Shown here piece after piece: positions 45,701-57,400 of a stretch of DNA of 64,000 bases (position 1 is its first letter; each line of letters starts with the position of its first letter). A program made the translations under genes and the position numbers. Under the pieces are notes generated by a model. The model was not told the DNA's origin. It saw only the letters and a list, made by a program, of their open reading frames with translations, and ran no database searches. Location: positions 18,907,735 through 18,971,734 of the forward strand of contig NC_071396.1 in the NCBI RefSeq assembly GCF_022682495.2, given 5' to 3'. The stretch is from Desmodus rotundus (taxonomy: Eukaryota; Chordata; Mammalia; Chiroptera; Phyllostomidae).

Positions 45701-48051
45701 AGGAGCCCAGAGAAGCTGGTCAGGCAGCAGGGGGAGGGCAGGGCGGTGTCGGGGGTGTTACTTCCACCCCCTCCTCCCTCAGGCTGCCCTTCGTCAGTGG
45801 ACGTGGAGGGAGCCTCTGCACATGCAGAACCCTTTCCACCCCGCTCTGTGGGAGCAATGGCTGGGTGGGGTGGAGGTACCACCTGTCCTCCTATTCTCTG
45901 TGTGAGGGAGGTCAGGGCCCCAAGTGGGAGGAAGAAGGAGCAGGGTGAGCAGAGAGCAGAGAGCGGTTTTCCCTCCTATCCTCCTTCCATCAGTCCCTCA
46001 GGTCCCCCACTGCCTCAGCTGCTCGTGGGCCCTGCAGGCTGCCCTGCAGTGCAAGTGACAAGTTCCCCAGGGGTGTGATGGGGGCAAGAACTATGAAAGG
46101 AAGGAGTGGAGGGAGTTTCCCAGCGGCCTGGAGATGGAGGGGACTTTCTGGTGGCACCTGGCCAGGCAGCAGTTAGCAAGACACTTGTCAGGCTGGCCAC
46201 TCTTTATATTCCAAGGGGGTGTCAGACACACGGGCGATGACCACAGGACAGCCAGGGTCCGGTACCATGTGGCACGAAATAATCACAACCGTATCAGTTC
46301 CGGTTCCCTAAAACGTCGATCCCGAACACCACAGCTCACCTATGTTTACCCACAGTAAGTTTTGGACTAACATGTACTAATGTGTCACATTTGGAAAGTC
46401 TACTTGGAGAGTAGACAACATGGAAAGTCTACTTCCCAGGCGATCAGAGCCCCTCAGAAGTCTCCCCAGGGCCCGGAACATGGTTGATGATAAATATTTA
46501 ACTACCACCTCGCTGGACATCAATTTGCAAAAACATCTATTTTTTAAACTCTCTACATTTTACTACCAGCTGTCACTCTACATGCATCTTGCAGGAACCC
46601 TGACATGCACCTGATAACTCTGCCAAAGGTGGGTGAGCTGCATCCGAGGCGACGAATGAGTCTCTGAGTGAGAGGCGGTAGCTGACTTGCTAGCTGGGAG
46701 TTTACATCTGATGGCGAGGCTGACTCTCTATTACAGCAACCTGACAAAAACCACTGTAACCATGAGTCGAAAAAACGTTGGTTGTTTAGAAAATAACTGT
46801 CTTTTGAGCTAACCTTTCTTGTACTGCTCTAATCGATATTAGTCCATCGCTTTTGCTGATTTTAATTAGACATACGGAATCTCCCCAACTGAAAAAGTGC
46901 CTTGATTTTCTAACCCACAGCCAAATCCAAGTACCACTTTCATGAAATTGTCAAGCACACCAAGGCTCTGCCCCACCCCGAACCCCGCCCCACCAAACAC
47001 TAGAGAATCTGGTCTGTCCAATAACAAACCCTTCTGTCTGCCGTGGTTCCCCTTCCCCTTAATCATCAGAGAAGAACGTTGTATCTTTGGACCCAATATT
47101 TCATTTGGTTTAAAATTTGGATTTCAACGCATATCCTCCCCTCCAGCATCACCATGAAAGATCCCCCCTGGCTGGCTAAGCAGCTTTCGGCTAAGACAGT
47201 AAGTGCTGGAAGGGGTGGCTCACCTGCAGGCCAGGTGATTTGCGTTTCTTTGTTACCAGAGCTCCCTCTCTGGCGGGTGTGTGAGCGAGACAGCCAGCCT
47301 CCGTGTAGAAGATGTCAAAGTCCATTGTAAGCTAATTTTTAAAAGGCCGTGCATCACCAAAGGGCATGCTGCACCCTCTTTGCCAACCCCAGGCCCATGG
47401 CCCTTTCACCTACTAATTCCTGACTCCGCCCTCCCAATAACCATCAATTTTTTATCTCTCTCTCAAAAATACTGGAGCAAATGACATTTTTGATAGTGCA
47501 CAGACTATGAAAGCATTTGAATAAAACGAGGGCACAGGTGTTCTGAAAGGTATCACCACATAATACCAGTATCCTGTTCATTCACCTAAGTATGTTATAA
47601 CTAAACAGTAACAAACGGAGCCAACAGGCAACTTCTCTGTGCTGCTGCCTCGGAGCGGCGGCCACTGACCAAGAAGGAGCCTGTGGGCGACGGCTGTTTG
47701 GGGCCATCGCCGTCTGAGCTCCTACTTCAATCTTCGGCAGCACGTGGGGCGAGCATCCCCTCACTTTCATCGCAGCATGGATCCATTCTGACTGTAGGCC
47801 TGGGCCCGGGTCCCTAGAGGAGCCTACGAAATGTTTCTGCCAATTCCAGATTCAAATATTAAATTAAAACATGTGCAAAACTAAACAAGCAAAAATCCAC
47901 CACCAAAACATAATGTACCCTTCCCCCGCCAACCACCAGCGTGGGGGGAACCAATGTCTTATCCTAAATTCTTTAGAAAGAACAGATGCCCGCCGCTCGC
48001 TGACCTGGGTTGTTTCAATGCCCAAAGAGGCCAACGAGAAGGAGCAGAGGT
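42780..48051 (-). other. Region after the EDARADD stop; possible long 3' UTR, no other gene seen
   Basis: I recognise no coding exon, RNA gene or young repeat here. Human EDARADD has a long 3' UTR, so part of this stretch is probably transcribed. The minus-strand AATAAA at about 42,871-42,876 is one possible end. GC-rich open frames at 45.5-46.1 kb show no recognisable domain. Confidence 0.3.
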
Positions 48052-48434
48052 CTAACAGTGTCTGGGGTGGTCCCCACGCCCCCTCTCGGGCCACTCCTCG
48101 TCCAGCCACCTGCGCAGGACACTCTCCACGTCGGCCCGGCGGTAGAGCCTGCAGAGCTCCATCAGCTGGCCCACCGTCCTCTGGCTGTTCCGGAGCAGGA
48201 ACTCCACGGTGGGGCTCTGGGGCCTCTGCTCCAGGAAGCACAGCTCGTCGTAGGGCATGCCCCACTTGCTGGCAAAATTCCTCCAGTTCTTGACCGTTGG
48301 GTGACACGGGTCCAGCTTTATCCTGATCACGTCGAGTAAGTCCTGATCATTGAGCAAGTCACTGATGGTGGCGGCCCGGGGCGAGCAGGAGGAGCAAGTA
48401 CAGTTGTCCTGGCAGGACTTGACCTCGCTCACAT
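48052..48434 (-). CDS. EDARADD: EDARADD last coding exon (death domain and stop)
   Basis: This exon has 383 bp of coding sequence after acceptor TCTGTTCCAG. It encodes the cysteine-rich [11 protein letters not shown] segment and then the whole death domain, from about [10 protein letters not shown] to RRWLDEEW, ending HPRHC and TAG at 48,052-48,054. Compared with human the changes are conservative (for example MSYDEL to MPYDEL). Human has E and K at places substituted in ectodermal dysplasia; I see no obvious disruption here. The final residue is C, where human has F. Confidence 0.97.
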
Positions 48435-51400
48435 CTGGAACAGACAGGACAGCCACATGTCAGCAAGAGCCCACGGGCTGCCTCAGCTCTTCAGTCCCTC
48501 ACGTTCTGTCTGAATTGGCAAGAGGCTCAGTGTCTACACTCACACAACGGTGGGCTCTGACAGCCCAGGACGGGTGGCTGTGCTGGAAGCAGTGGTGAGA
48601 TTTGATCAACCAAGCCCCTTTCCCTTTCTTTCTGAGACTCTACATCTTATCACATGGGACTACCGGCCAGAATGAGGGCTCTGGGGGCAGGGCATCGGCG
48701 GGGGGCGGGGGAGGGGGGCAGTCACCATTGCAGCGGGGTCAGACTGCTGTCGTCCCACGAGCAAACCAGCCCCTACTTGCCTGCACCTCAACCCTTATCC
48801 CTTCCATGTTACAAGTCAGCCCTGACAGCTGCCTCGTGCCAAGCACAGCACGTTAGGGTGCAAAGGGTTGCACAATTCTGTAAAAGGTCCTTAAACACAC
48901 ACACCCCCAAAACTGGAATATCCACTCCACACACGGATTTGAAAATGAGTGATATTTGATAATGCCTGAAAGCTTACTTTTTAAATTTACGGTCACCTTA
49001 TCATCACTTTGCCTTCATCTGCTTTTTCTTCACCCTCGGGGAGACCTCTGAAGTGGAGCCAACACCCCGAGGAGTACAGACACATGGAGCCCAGCCCAGC
49101 TGGGTGAACAGCGCGCCCCCACCAGGCAGCTCCAGCCTGCTGTCCGCGCTCAGGGCGCGTTAGGAGGAGCGAGTCCGCAGGTCCTTACAAGAAGGTAGTG
49201 AGCGGAGTCTGCACGGCGATGGGGCAACCTGAGCAACTTCCCTTCTGCGCCAGCAGGGGCCTCCTCACCCCTCCCACGGAGAGTTTAACAGCCAAAGGCC
49301 ATGCGGGAGACCCCTCTCTGGCCTGGGAAATTCTGGAAAGTTACAATGACCTTTACTACGCTAAGCCGTGGACATCCCAATTTAGAAAAGTAAAGAATTG
49401 GGAAAAGGCAGTCACTTTGCTGATGGTTTAGGTAGAGAACCAGCGATTTGGGGCCAAGCACATATTAAAAGGTAATGGGGCCCATGACCTACTAATCTAA
49501 CTTCTGGGCATCCTGCCAAGGAGACAGTCTGAAATAAGTGTATCTGTGAACATTTTTGTTATAGTCTCATCCATCTTTTCAACAACTCACGTGTCGACTA
49601 CTGTACTACTTGACAGAATTTTATTTAAGTAATTGCAAAGACTAGGCAGCAACCTAGAAGACGCTTGTGCTGTAATGATTAGTGGAAATGTCTGCAATTA
49701 GAGTATGTGAAGATTCCGTGTTAATATTACTGTGGAAGGAAATGTACACAAAATGACAACAGCCAGCGGGTTAATAGGGTAGGATTATGTTTCTATTTCC
49801 CACACTTTCTCTAGTGGTGTTATAGTCCTGTGACAATCAAAATAACGTCTTACATTAACTAATGCACTGTTTGGCTTTGCAGGAGATGACTTATCACTTA
49901 TGGGCGCAGCATCGCTCCTCTTTGTCAAGCTTCACGGACACCTGTGAGCCCCCCTTCCCGCCTTCTCCAAGACTTGTGTCATCAAACATCTCCCTTCTTC
50001 TCCTCACCTCCAGCCCCCAGCTCTACCATTTTCTTTCTTTTATCTACAAACATGTATAAGGACTCCTCTATTGCAAAAAAACCCCCACAAACAAACCCAC
50101 AAACAAACAAAAAAACCCACTCTCCTCTGGTTTCATGACTTGCTGAAGCCACTTTCCCTTCCTCTTTTTTTAATTCACTGTTGAACTCCTAGAAGAATTC
50201 AAAACCGGCTGCCTCCAATGCCTTCCCACGTTCTTCATCTTCTTGGGCTTCAGGCAGCAGCTGACCTCTCCTCATTTCTGCCAAACCTTGTGGAGACCCG
50301 CCCCGGTTCCCTCCACCCCAGCTGCTGGTGGAGTGCCGTTGTGACCAGGCTGGAAAACCCAGGACAGAGGGGCAGGTCCCCACCTGACCCTCAGGATCAC
50401 TGCTGCCACCCAGGTCCCCATCACACCAGTTCCCCTGGGTACTGCTGGCGCTGCAACTGCACCCAAGACTCTCTGGTCCCTGGGACCCTGCAGGTTGTAC
50501 TACAAGGCTGCACCCTTCCTGAAGGGTCCTTCTGACTGCCCAGCCGCATCCCCCAGGCACTTCCCTCCATGTTGCAGCTGGGTCCCTTCCCTTGTCAGCC
50601 TGTCCTGGTGAGATCCCAGGCTGTATCACTGTCCAGTCCTCGGGAGTAACTTGGGGGCCCTCTGGCTCTGTCCTTGGCCTTGAGATGCTCCCCTCCATGG
50701 TGTGTTGTTGGTCACCTCCCCCACTCCCGGCGCTCTCACTGGACAGGAAGGCCCTGAGTGCCTGGCCCTGCCCACCCTTGTGGGCTCCAGAACTGACCGC
50801 CGGAAAGCCCCTGCACGTCCAGAGGGCCTCCACCACGACAGGGACCTCAAATTGTACTGGACATTCTCCTCCTGTGCACCCAAAGCACCTGGACTACTTA
50901 CACTGCAGTTTCACTCCCCCAACCTGTCCCCACGGCCATGGGCTCCCAGGGAAGCTCCGGCTGCTCTGCCCATGTGAGTCCCAGGACATCCCCCAGCACA
51001 GCCTGTGCTCCAGACAAGCCAGACAACTGAGCTCCCAGAACACACATTTCCTTCTTTGTTTTTAAGCTCAATTAAATTAAAAAAAAATACTAATATAAAG
51101 TCAGTATAGAAAATTTTAAAATTATATATTATGAGAGACACTTTGGTCTTCCCAATTTCACTACTACGTGTAATAATTTGATGCAGACCCCTTCGTGTAA
51201 ATTTTTAAGCATCTCCCGGGTCAGAGGACCCATAGGCCGTAGCACCTGCACCCCTCAGCTGTCGGAGTCTCTGCCCCAGCTGCCTCCCGCAGACAGATGC
51301 TGCGCCACTCCAACCAGAGCCGGGGGTGGCGCCTCCCACCACACCTTTCTCAGCACCGAGCACTGGGCCTTAAAGATCTTTGTCAATTTCATAGGCGGAA

Positions 51401-54400
51401 AAGTATACCTTACATTTTTCTACTTCCATGCCCTTTCTGGTGTCTCCTCTCTCCTTTCCTTCTCTCTGAACTTCCTCTGTTGCACTTCCCTTCCAGTAGT
51501 GACCTTCATACATTCTATAAATCCCACCTCAGATCCTCCTCCTCCAGGAAGTCTTCCTGCTCCTGCTGAAGGCCTCACTAGGGATCCCACTGTTGTGTGT
51601 GCACCTCCTGACTCTGTGCAGGAGACATTCTGCAGGCTTCCTGTTCATTGTGCCACCCTACATGCCTACACTGCACTCCGCATCTGTTTAAAACGCAGCT
51701 ACGTTTCTACGTAATACACGGAGAGTGGCTCCTCAGCTACACGGGTGGCATGTCAAAAAGTAAGACTTCGGCTGCATGTGGGAGGAGTTAATTCATCTAA
51801 AAAAAAACCAAACACCTTTCTAAGGGTGAAAGTAGCTTCTCGCTGAAAGAGGGGTATAAGAGGGGAAAATTCAAGCCTGAATTTTCTTTGCTGTTGCTCA
51901 AAGATAGGATCAAATAAACAATATTCTGCCAAATGGGAAAGAAGCAGATTACCACAGAGTATATATAATTCAGTTTTTGTAAAAATAAATAATAGTCATT
52001 CAAATTCTGGCCAAGATGGAGGCTTAGGTAGATACACTTTGCCTCCTCACACAACCAAAAGAAGGACAACAACAAATTTAAAAGCAAAACACAACCACAA
52101 CTGCCAGAAAATCAAACTACATGGGAGTCTGACAACCAAGGAGTTAGAGGGAACATTCATTCAGACCAGTAGGAGGGACGGAGATGGGCAGCCAGAATGG
52201 AGAGGACTCGTAGCAAGGCAGCAGCTAGAGGTCCACGCTGGCAAGGCGGCGGCTGGGGGAGCAGGCAGTCCCATGTTTGCGTGAGGATAAACTGGGAGGA
52301 ACAACTGGGGAATGAGACAGACCATAGAGTCCAGAGTTCCAGCGTGAGGGGAAAATAAAGCCTCAAAACCTGTGGCTGTAAGAACCTGTGGAGGTTGTAG
52401 TGGTGGAAGAAACTTCCAGCCTCACAGGAGAGTTCATTGGAGAGACCCAGAGGGTCCTAGAATATACACAAACCCACCCACCCAGGAATCAGCACCAGAA
52501 GGACTCACTTTGCTTGTGGATAGTGGGGGGGGAAGTGACTGAAAGCGGGGAGAGAGCCAGGTTAGTGGCACTGTTCCTTCTCTGACCCCCTCCCCATATA
52601 CAGCACCACAATGCAGCGATGTGGGTTGCCCCACCCTGGTGAATACCTAAGGCTCTGCCCCTTACTACCTAACAGGCACACCCAGACAAAAAAAATATTG
52701 CTCAAATGAAATAACATATCACAACTTCCAGAATAGAAATAAGCAACAAGGAGATAGACAACCTATCCGATGCAGAGTTCAAAACACTGGTAATCAGGAT
52801 GCTCACGGAATTGGTTGAGTATGGTGCAAAATAGAGGAAGAAGTGAAGGCTATGAAAAGTGAAATAAAGGAAAATGTACAGGGAACCAACAGTGACAGGA
52901 AGGAAACCAGGACTCAAATCAATGACTTGGAGCAGAAGGAAGAAATAAACATTCAATCAGAACAGAATGAAGAAACAAGAATTAAAAAAATGAGGAGAGG
53001 CTTAGGAACCTCTGGGACAACTTTAAATGTTCCAACATCCGAATGACAGGGGTACCAGAAAGAGAAGAGGAAGAGCAAGAAATTGAAAACTTATTTGAAA
53101 AAATAATGAAGGAGAACTTCCCTAATCTGGCAAAGGAAATAGACTTCCAGGAAGTCCAGGAAACTCAGAGAGAACCAAAGAAGCTGGACCCAAGGAAGCA
53201 CACACCAAGGCACATCATAATTACATTACCCAAGATTAAACAGAAGGAGAGAATCTTAAAAGCAGAGAGAAGGAGAGAGTTACCTACAAAGGAGTTCCCA
53301 TGAGACTATCAGTTGATTTCTCAAAAGAAACCTTACATGCAAGAAGGTGCTGGAAAAAAGTATTCAAAGTCATGAAAGGCAAGGACCTGCATCCAAGATG
53401 ACTCTATCCAGCAAAGCTATCATTAGGATGGGAGGACAGATAAAGTGCTTCCCAGATGAGGTCAAGTTAAAGGAGTTCATCATCACCAAGCCATTATTAT
53501 ATGAAATGTTAAAGGGACCTACCTTAGGAAAAGAAGATGATCAAAAATATGAACACTAAAATGACAATGAACTCACAACTATCAACAACTGAACCTAAAA
53601 AAAAAACCCACAAAAACAAACTAAGCAAATAACTAGAATAGGAACAGAATCACAGAGATGGAGATCACGTGGAGGGTTATCAGCAGGGAGTGGGAGGGGG
53701 GGAGGATGGGGGAAAGAGTACAGGGAATAAGAAGCATAAATGGTAGGTACAAAACAGACAGGGGGAGGTTAAGAATAGTACAGAAAATGGAGAAGCCAAA
53801 GAACTTACATGTGTGACCCATGACATGAACTAAGGGGGGTGGGGGAATGCTGGTGGGAGGAGGGGTGCAGGGCGGAGGGGAATAAAGGGGAGAAGAAAAT
53901 GGACAACTGTAATAGCATAGTCAACAAAATACATTAAAACACATAATACAGTCATTCACATCCCCATGAAGTACACTGTACACACACCTTCATGGGCACA
54001 GAGAAAAACCTGGAAGTATGTCTAACAAAAATGGATATTTCTTAATCTTCTATAATAATTGTGTTTAGTTAGGTACTCTAAAAATAGTTTTAATGTCCCA
54101 GGAAAATAAAGTAGGACATGACTTCTGAGCCCAGAACTAAGTGCCCTGGGGTCTGAAGGCCTCTCCAGCAGCCCTTTGGGAAGATGCGGGGTGGGCAGGC
54201 TTTTCTCCTTTAGTCTCAGGAAGAAGAAAAGGAAGGTCTCTCTGAAGCTCGTATAAGTGGTCTAGGGTACCAGGAAGTCTCATTTCTTTGAACAACGGCA
54301 TTGACAAAATTGTCCATGAATGAGGTGCCGAAAGTCCACTGATGTTTTCTTTCCTTTTGGATTCTCAGCAGAGCAAATGACACCTTACTCAATTAGAATC

Positions 54401-57400
54401 TACACTACTGCCAACATTAGTGAACTGAAAGTTGCCTTTTGAGTCATGAACTGTCATTAGGTCTCTGGGGGACCTGAGCGGGAAAACACGTTTGTTTCCT
54501 GTCCGAAGCTTGTGCCTTGCCCGCTGTGAACACCTGTCACGTCACAGGTGGGGGCAGCGGGCCGTGCCTGGAGAGGAAGCCGTCCCAGGGAGAGTCTCAG
54601 GACCAAAGAAGTTTTCTGGAGGGAAATGGTGTATTATTTGATGCCTCTCAATGAGAAGCACAGGCTTGCTGTGCAGTAGAAATTCAAAAATCATTTGCTG
54701 TCTGAACGAATGAGAACCGGGCTGTCTCCTCAGGAGACGGGAGACGTGTCACTGTTGTGTGGTGAGTTGTAGATGCTGAACAGAGAATTATTAGGAAGGG
54801 AAAGAATGGCGTTGGTGGCTGCTGGCAGTAAATTGATATTGGTGGAACGAGTACACACTTGGTCTTGAGATAGAAAACAATGGATCGATTCTAGGTCTGG
54901 GAAGGAAAGGAAGGGGCCACTGAAAAAAGAAAGTGAATTATGTACAAAAATATACTTGGGTTCTCTAATAGTTAGGGTCCTGGCTTGCCACATTTTGACA
55001 CTTGACTTGTGTATTCCCAGCGATGCAAAGCAAGAGTGGCGCACTCCATGAATTTATGATGACTTCTTATTCCAGGAGCCAGACCCCTGGAGGGAGTGCT
55101 CTCCTCAGGTCCCTCTGAGTACAGGCTTACCCTGAGGAAGACCGATCGGCAGAAGGTCCAGGTTTCTCATCATCAAAGCGTCAGTTACTGCGTGCCCAGA
55201 GGACGGCCAGCCCTGCACTGCGTCCTCCACGTCCTCACGTGCACGACCCTGCCCCCCACTCCCCCACCCCCACCCGGCCCTGGATCGATGTCACACGGCA
55301 CTCTTCAAGCCGGGTGCCCCAGCCTCCAAAAGCTTGGCCCTCATGGCATTAACATCCACGATTTCAGATTCCTCATCTGTAATATGGATGATAATGATTC
55401 CTTGATCTCATGGATTAAATCACATAAATGATGTGAAAGCATTTTTGCCAACTCTCGTGTAATGTTATTTGAAGATGTTAGGTTTTGCATTTACTTTTTT
55501 AAGGAGAGGGAAGAAGAGTGTCCCCCTGTAGCATGGCCTCTGCTCACACCCCTAGCCCCGCTCCTTCTCTGCGGCTCTACAGGGCCCACACTTGTCCCTG
55601 CAGCCTGAGCTCAGCTCTGCCCCAGGACCTTGGCACCAGCTGGTCTCCCCGGAGTTCTCTGTCTGCAGCTCTCTGTGTGGCCGGCTCCTTTGCACCATTC
55701 AGGTCTGCATGTGCCTAAAGCCGCAGCCTGCCCCTCATGCATCGTCCTCAAGGCACCCACTACCACGTGTGATTACTTATTTGTTTGTGTTTATTGTCTG
55801 TCGGTCCCAACCAGCACACAAGCTCTGCAAGGAAAGGGACTTTAATGTCTGACGTCCCCGCTTCGTTCCAGGTATACTGTAGGCACTCAATAATACTTGT
55901 TGAGTAAATAAAATGAATGAAGAGGGTGACACAGAGAAATAATCAAATGAGAAACCTCTGGGCAGCCTCCGAGGAACCATCTGGAAACTATCGAGTCCAC
56001 CGGACACTTCTTAGGGCTGAGAAACGAAGCAGAAGAAAGCCTGCCGACTGCCACAGAGCACCGTGTACCACCCAGACCAACAACAGCAGTGCTAGAGGCT
56101 TGCCAACTGTCCACACCTGTTAGCACCGTGCAGGTGAGCAGTGTGGACAGGTAGCGGGCCTTGCTAAGGCCACGTCCTCACTCTGAGCAGAGATAGGGAT
56201 GCCGATTTCATTAGGTGGTTGAGAGGATCACATGAGGTCATCCATTAAAGCATCATCCTAGCCCACCGTGAGCAAGCAACTGAGCATTTGTAGCTGCGGG
56301 TGAGGAATCATGACCAACGGCCTTTGTAAAAGCAGAAACAAGCCAGTTGGAGGAAGACAAACACCATACGATCTCACTCATCTATGGAATCTAATGAATA
56401 AGATACACTGACGAACGAAATGAAACCAGAGGCATGGACCCGTGGAACAGACTACCAGACCTCAGCGCGGGGGACTGGAAGAGATAAGCCAGACAACATA
56501 TATGCACATATGCAAAGCCCATGGACACAGACAACTGTGTGGTGAAGGCCGGGGGTGGGGGTGTTGGGTAGAGGCAAGCAAGGGGGAAAATGGAGGACAT
56601 CTGTAATAGTGTCAACAATAAAAAATAAAGGAGATAGAAATAAGAAAAAATAAAAAAAATAAAATAAAAGCAGAGGTTCTCAACCTTGGCTGAAAGATGG
56701 ACTCCACCCCCGAACCGCCACTCAGAAGTGGACAAAATCCTAATGTCCTGGACCGTCATGTCACGGTCAGGGAGGCAGGCAGGACACGGGAAGTTTTAAA
56801 AGCTCCCCTGAGAATTCTAATAGGGGGCCGGAACTGCAAACCATCTCCTTAAAGACCTCTACAGAGGACGAAGGCCTTAGAGGGCCTGCAGACGTCGGAT
56901 TCGGGCACGCCAGCGACTCCTCTTTGAGGGGCGCCACGCTGCTCCTCTCCCCTTCTCTCTCACACACGGCTCACGCTGTACTTCAGAGAGGCGTTGCAGG
57001 AGCCAAGCAGGCTCTTCGACAAGGTGTGTTCACGTCATTGAAACAACCCTAAGAAACAGTTCCCGTCCAGTGTCCAATGGTGTGGCATCTCACGGCAAAG
57101 CTGGGACTTCGTGGGCTATCAATTATCGGTCAGTTAACAGTTAATTGTGAACAGGAGCAAGATTCAGAATTCACAAAGGTTGTGATTAGTTGAGCCTGGA
57201 GAAGGGCTCCAGTCTGGGTGCTGGCAGGGGATCAGAGACTGACTTAATGGGTCTCCCTGTGGGGGCGGCAGGGTGGGGCGGAGGGGGGGTGGTGTTCTAT
57301 CTTGTACGGTGGGTTTTTTGAGAGCTGTTACCACTCAGTGTTTTCCTCCAGTGGGCTCGGCACCACTGGCTGCTCTCAGATGGTTTATAAGAACGTTCCC

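Noticed and set aside
50189..50836. 215-codon minus-strand open frame in the EDARADD intron
   Set aside because: Glycine/serine-rich composition, no family match, and an equally open plus-strand frame in the same DNA. Possible, but not supported as a gene.
53043..53303. 86-codon ORF with coiled-coil-like sequence
   Set aside because: This is L1-like ORF1 within HAL1, not a host gene.
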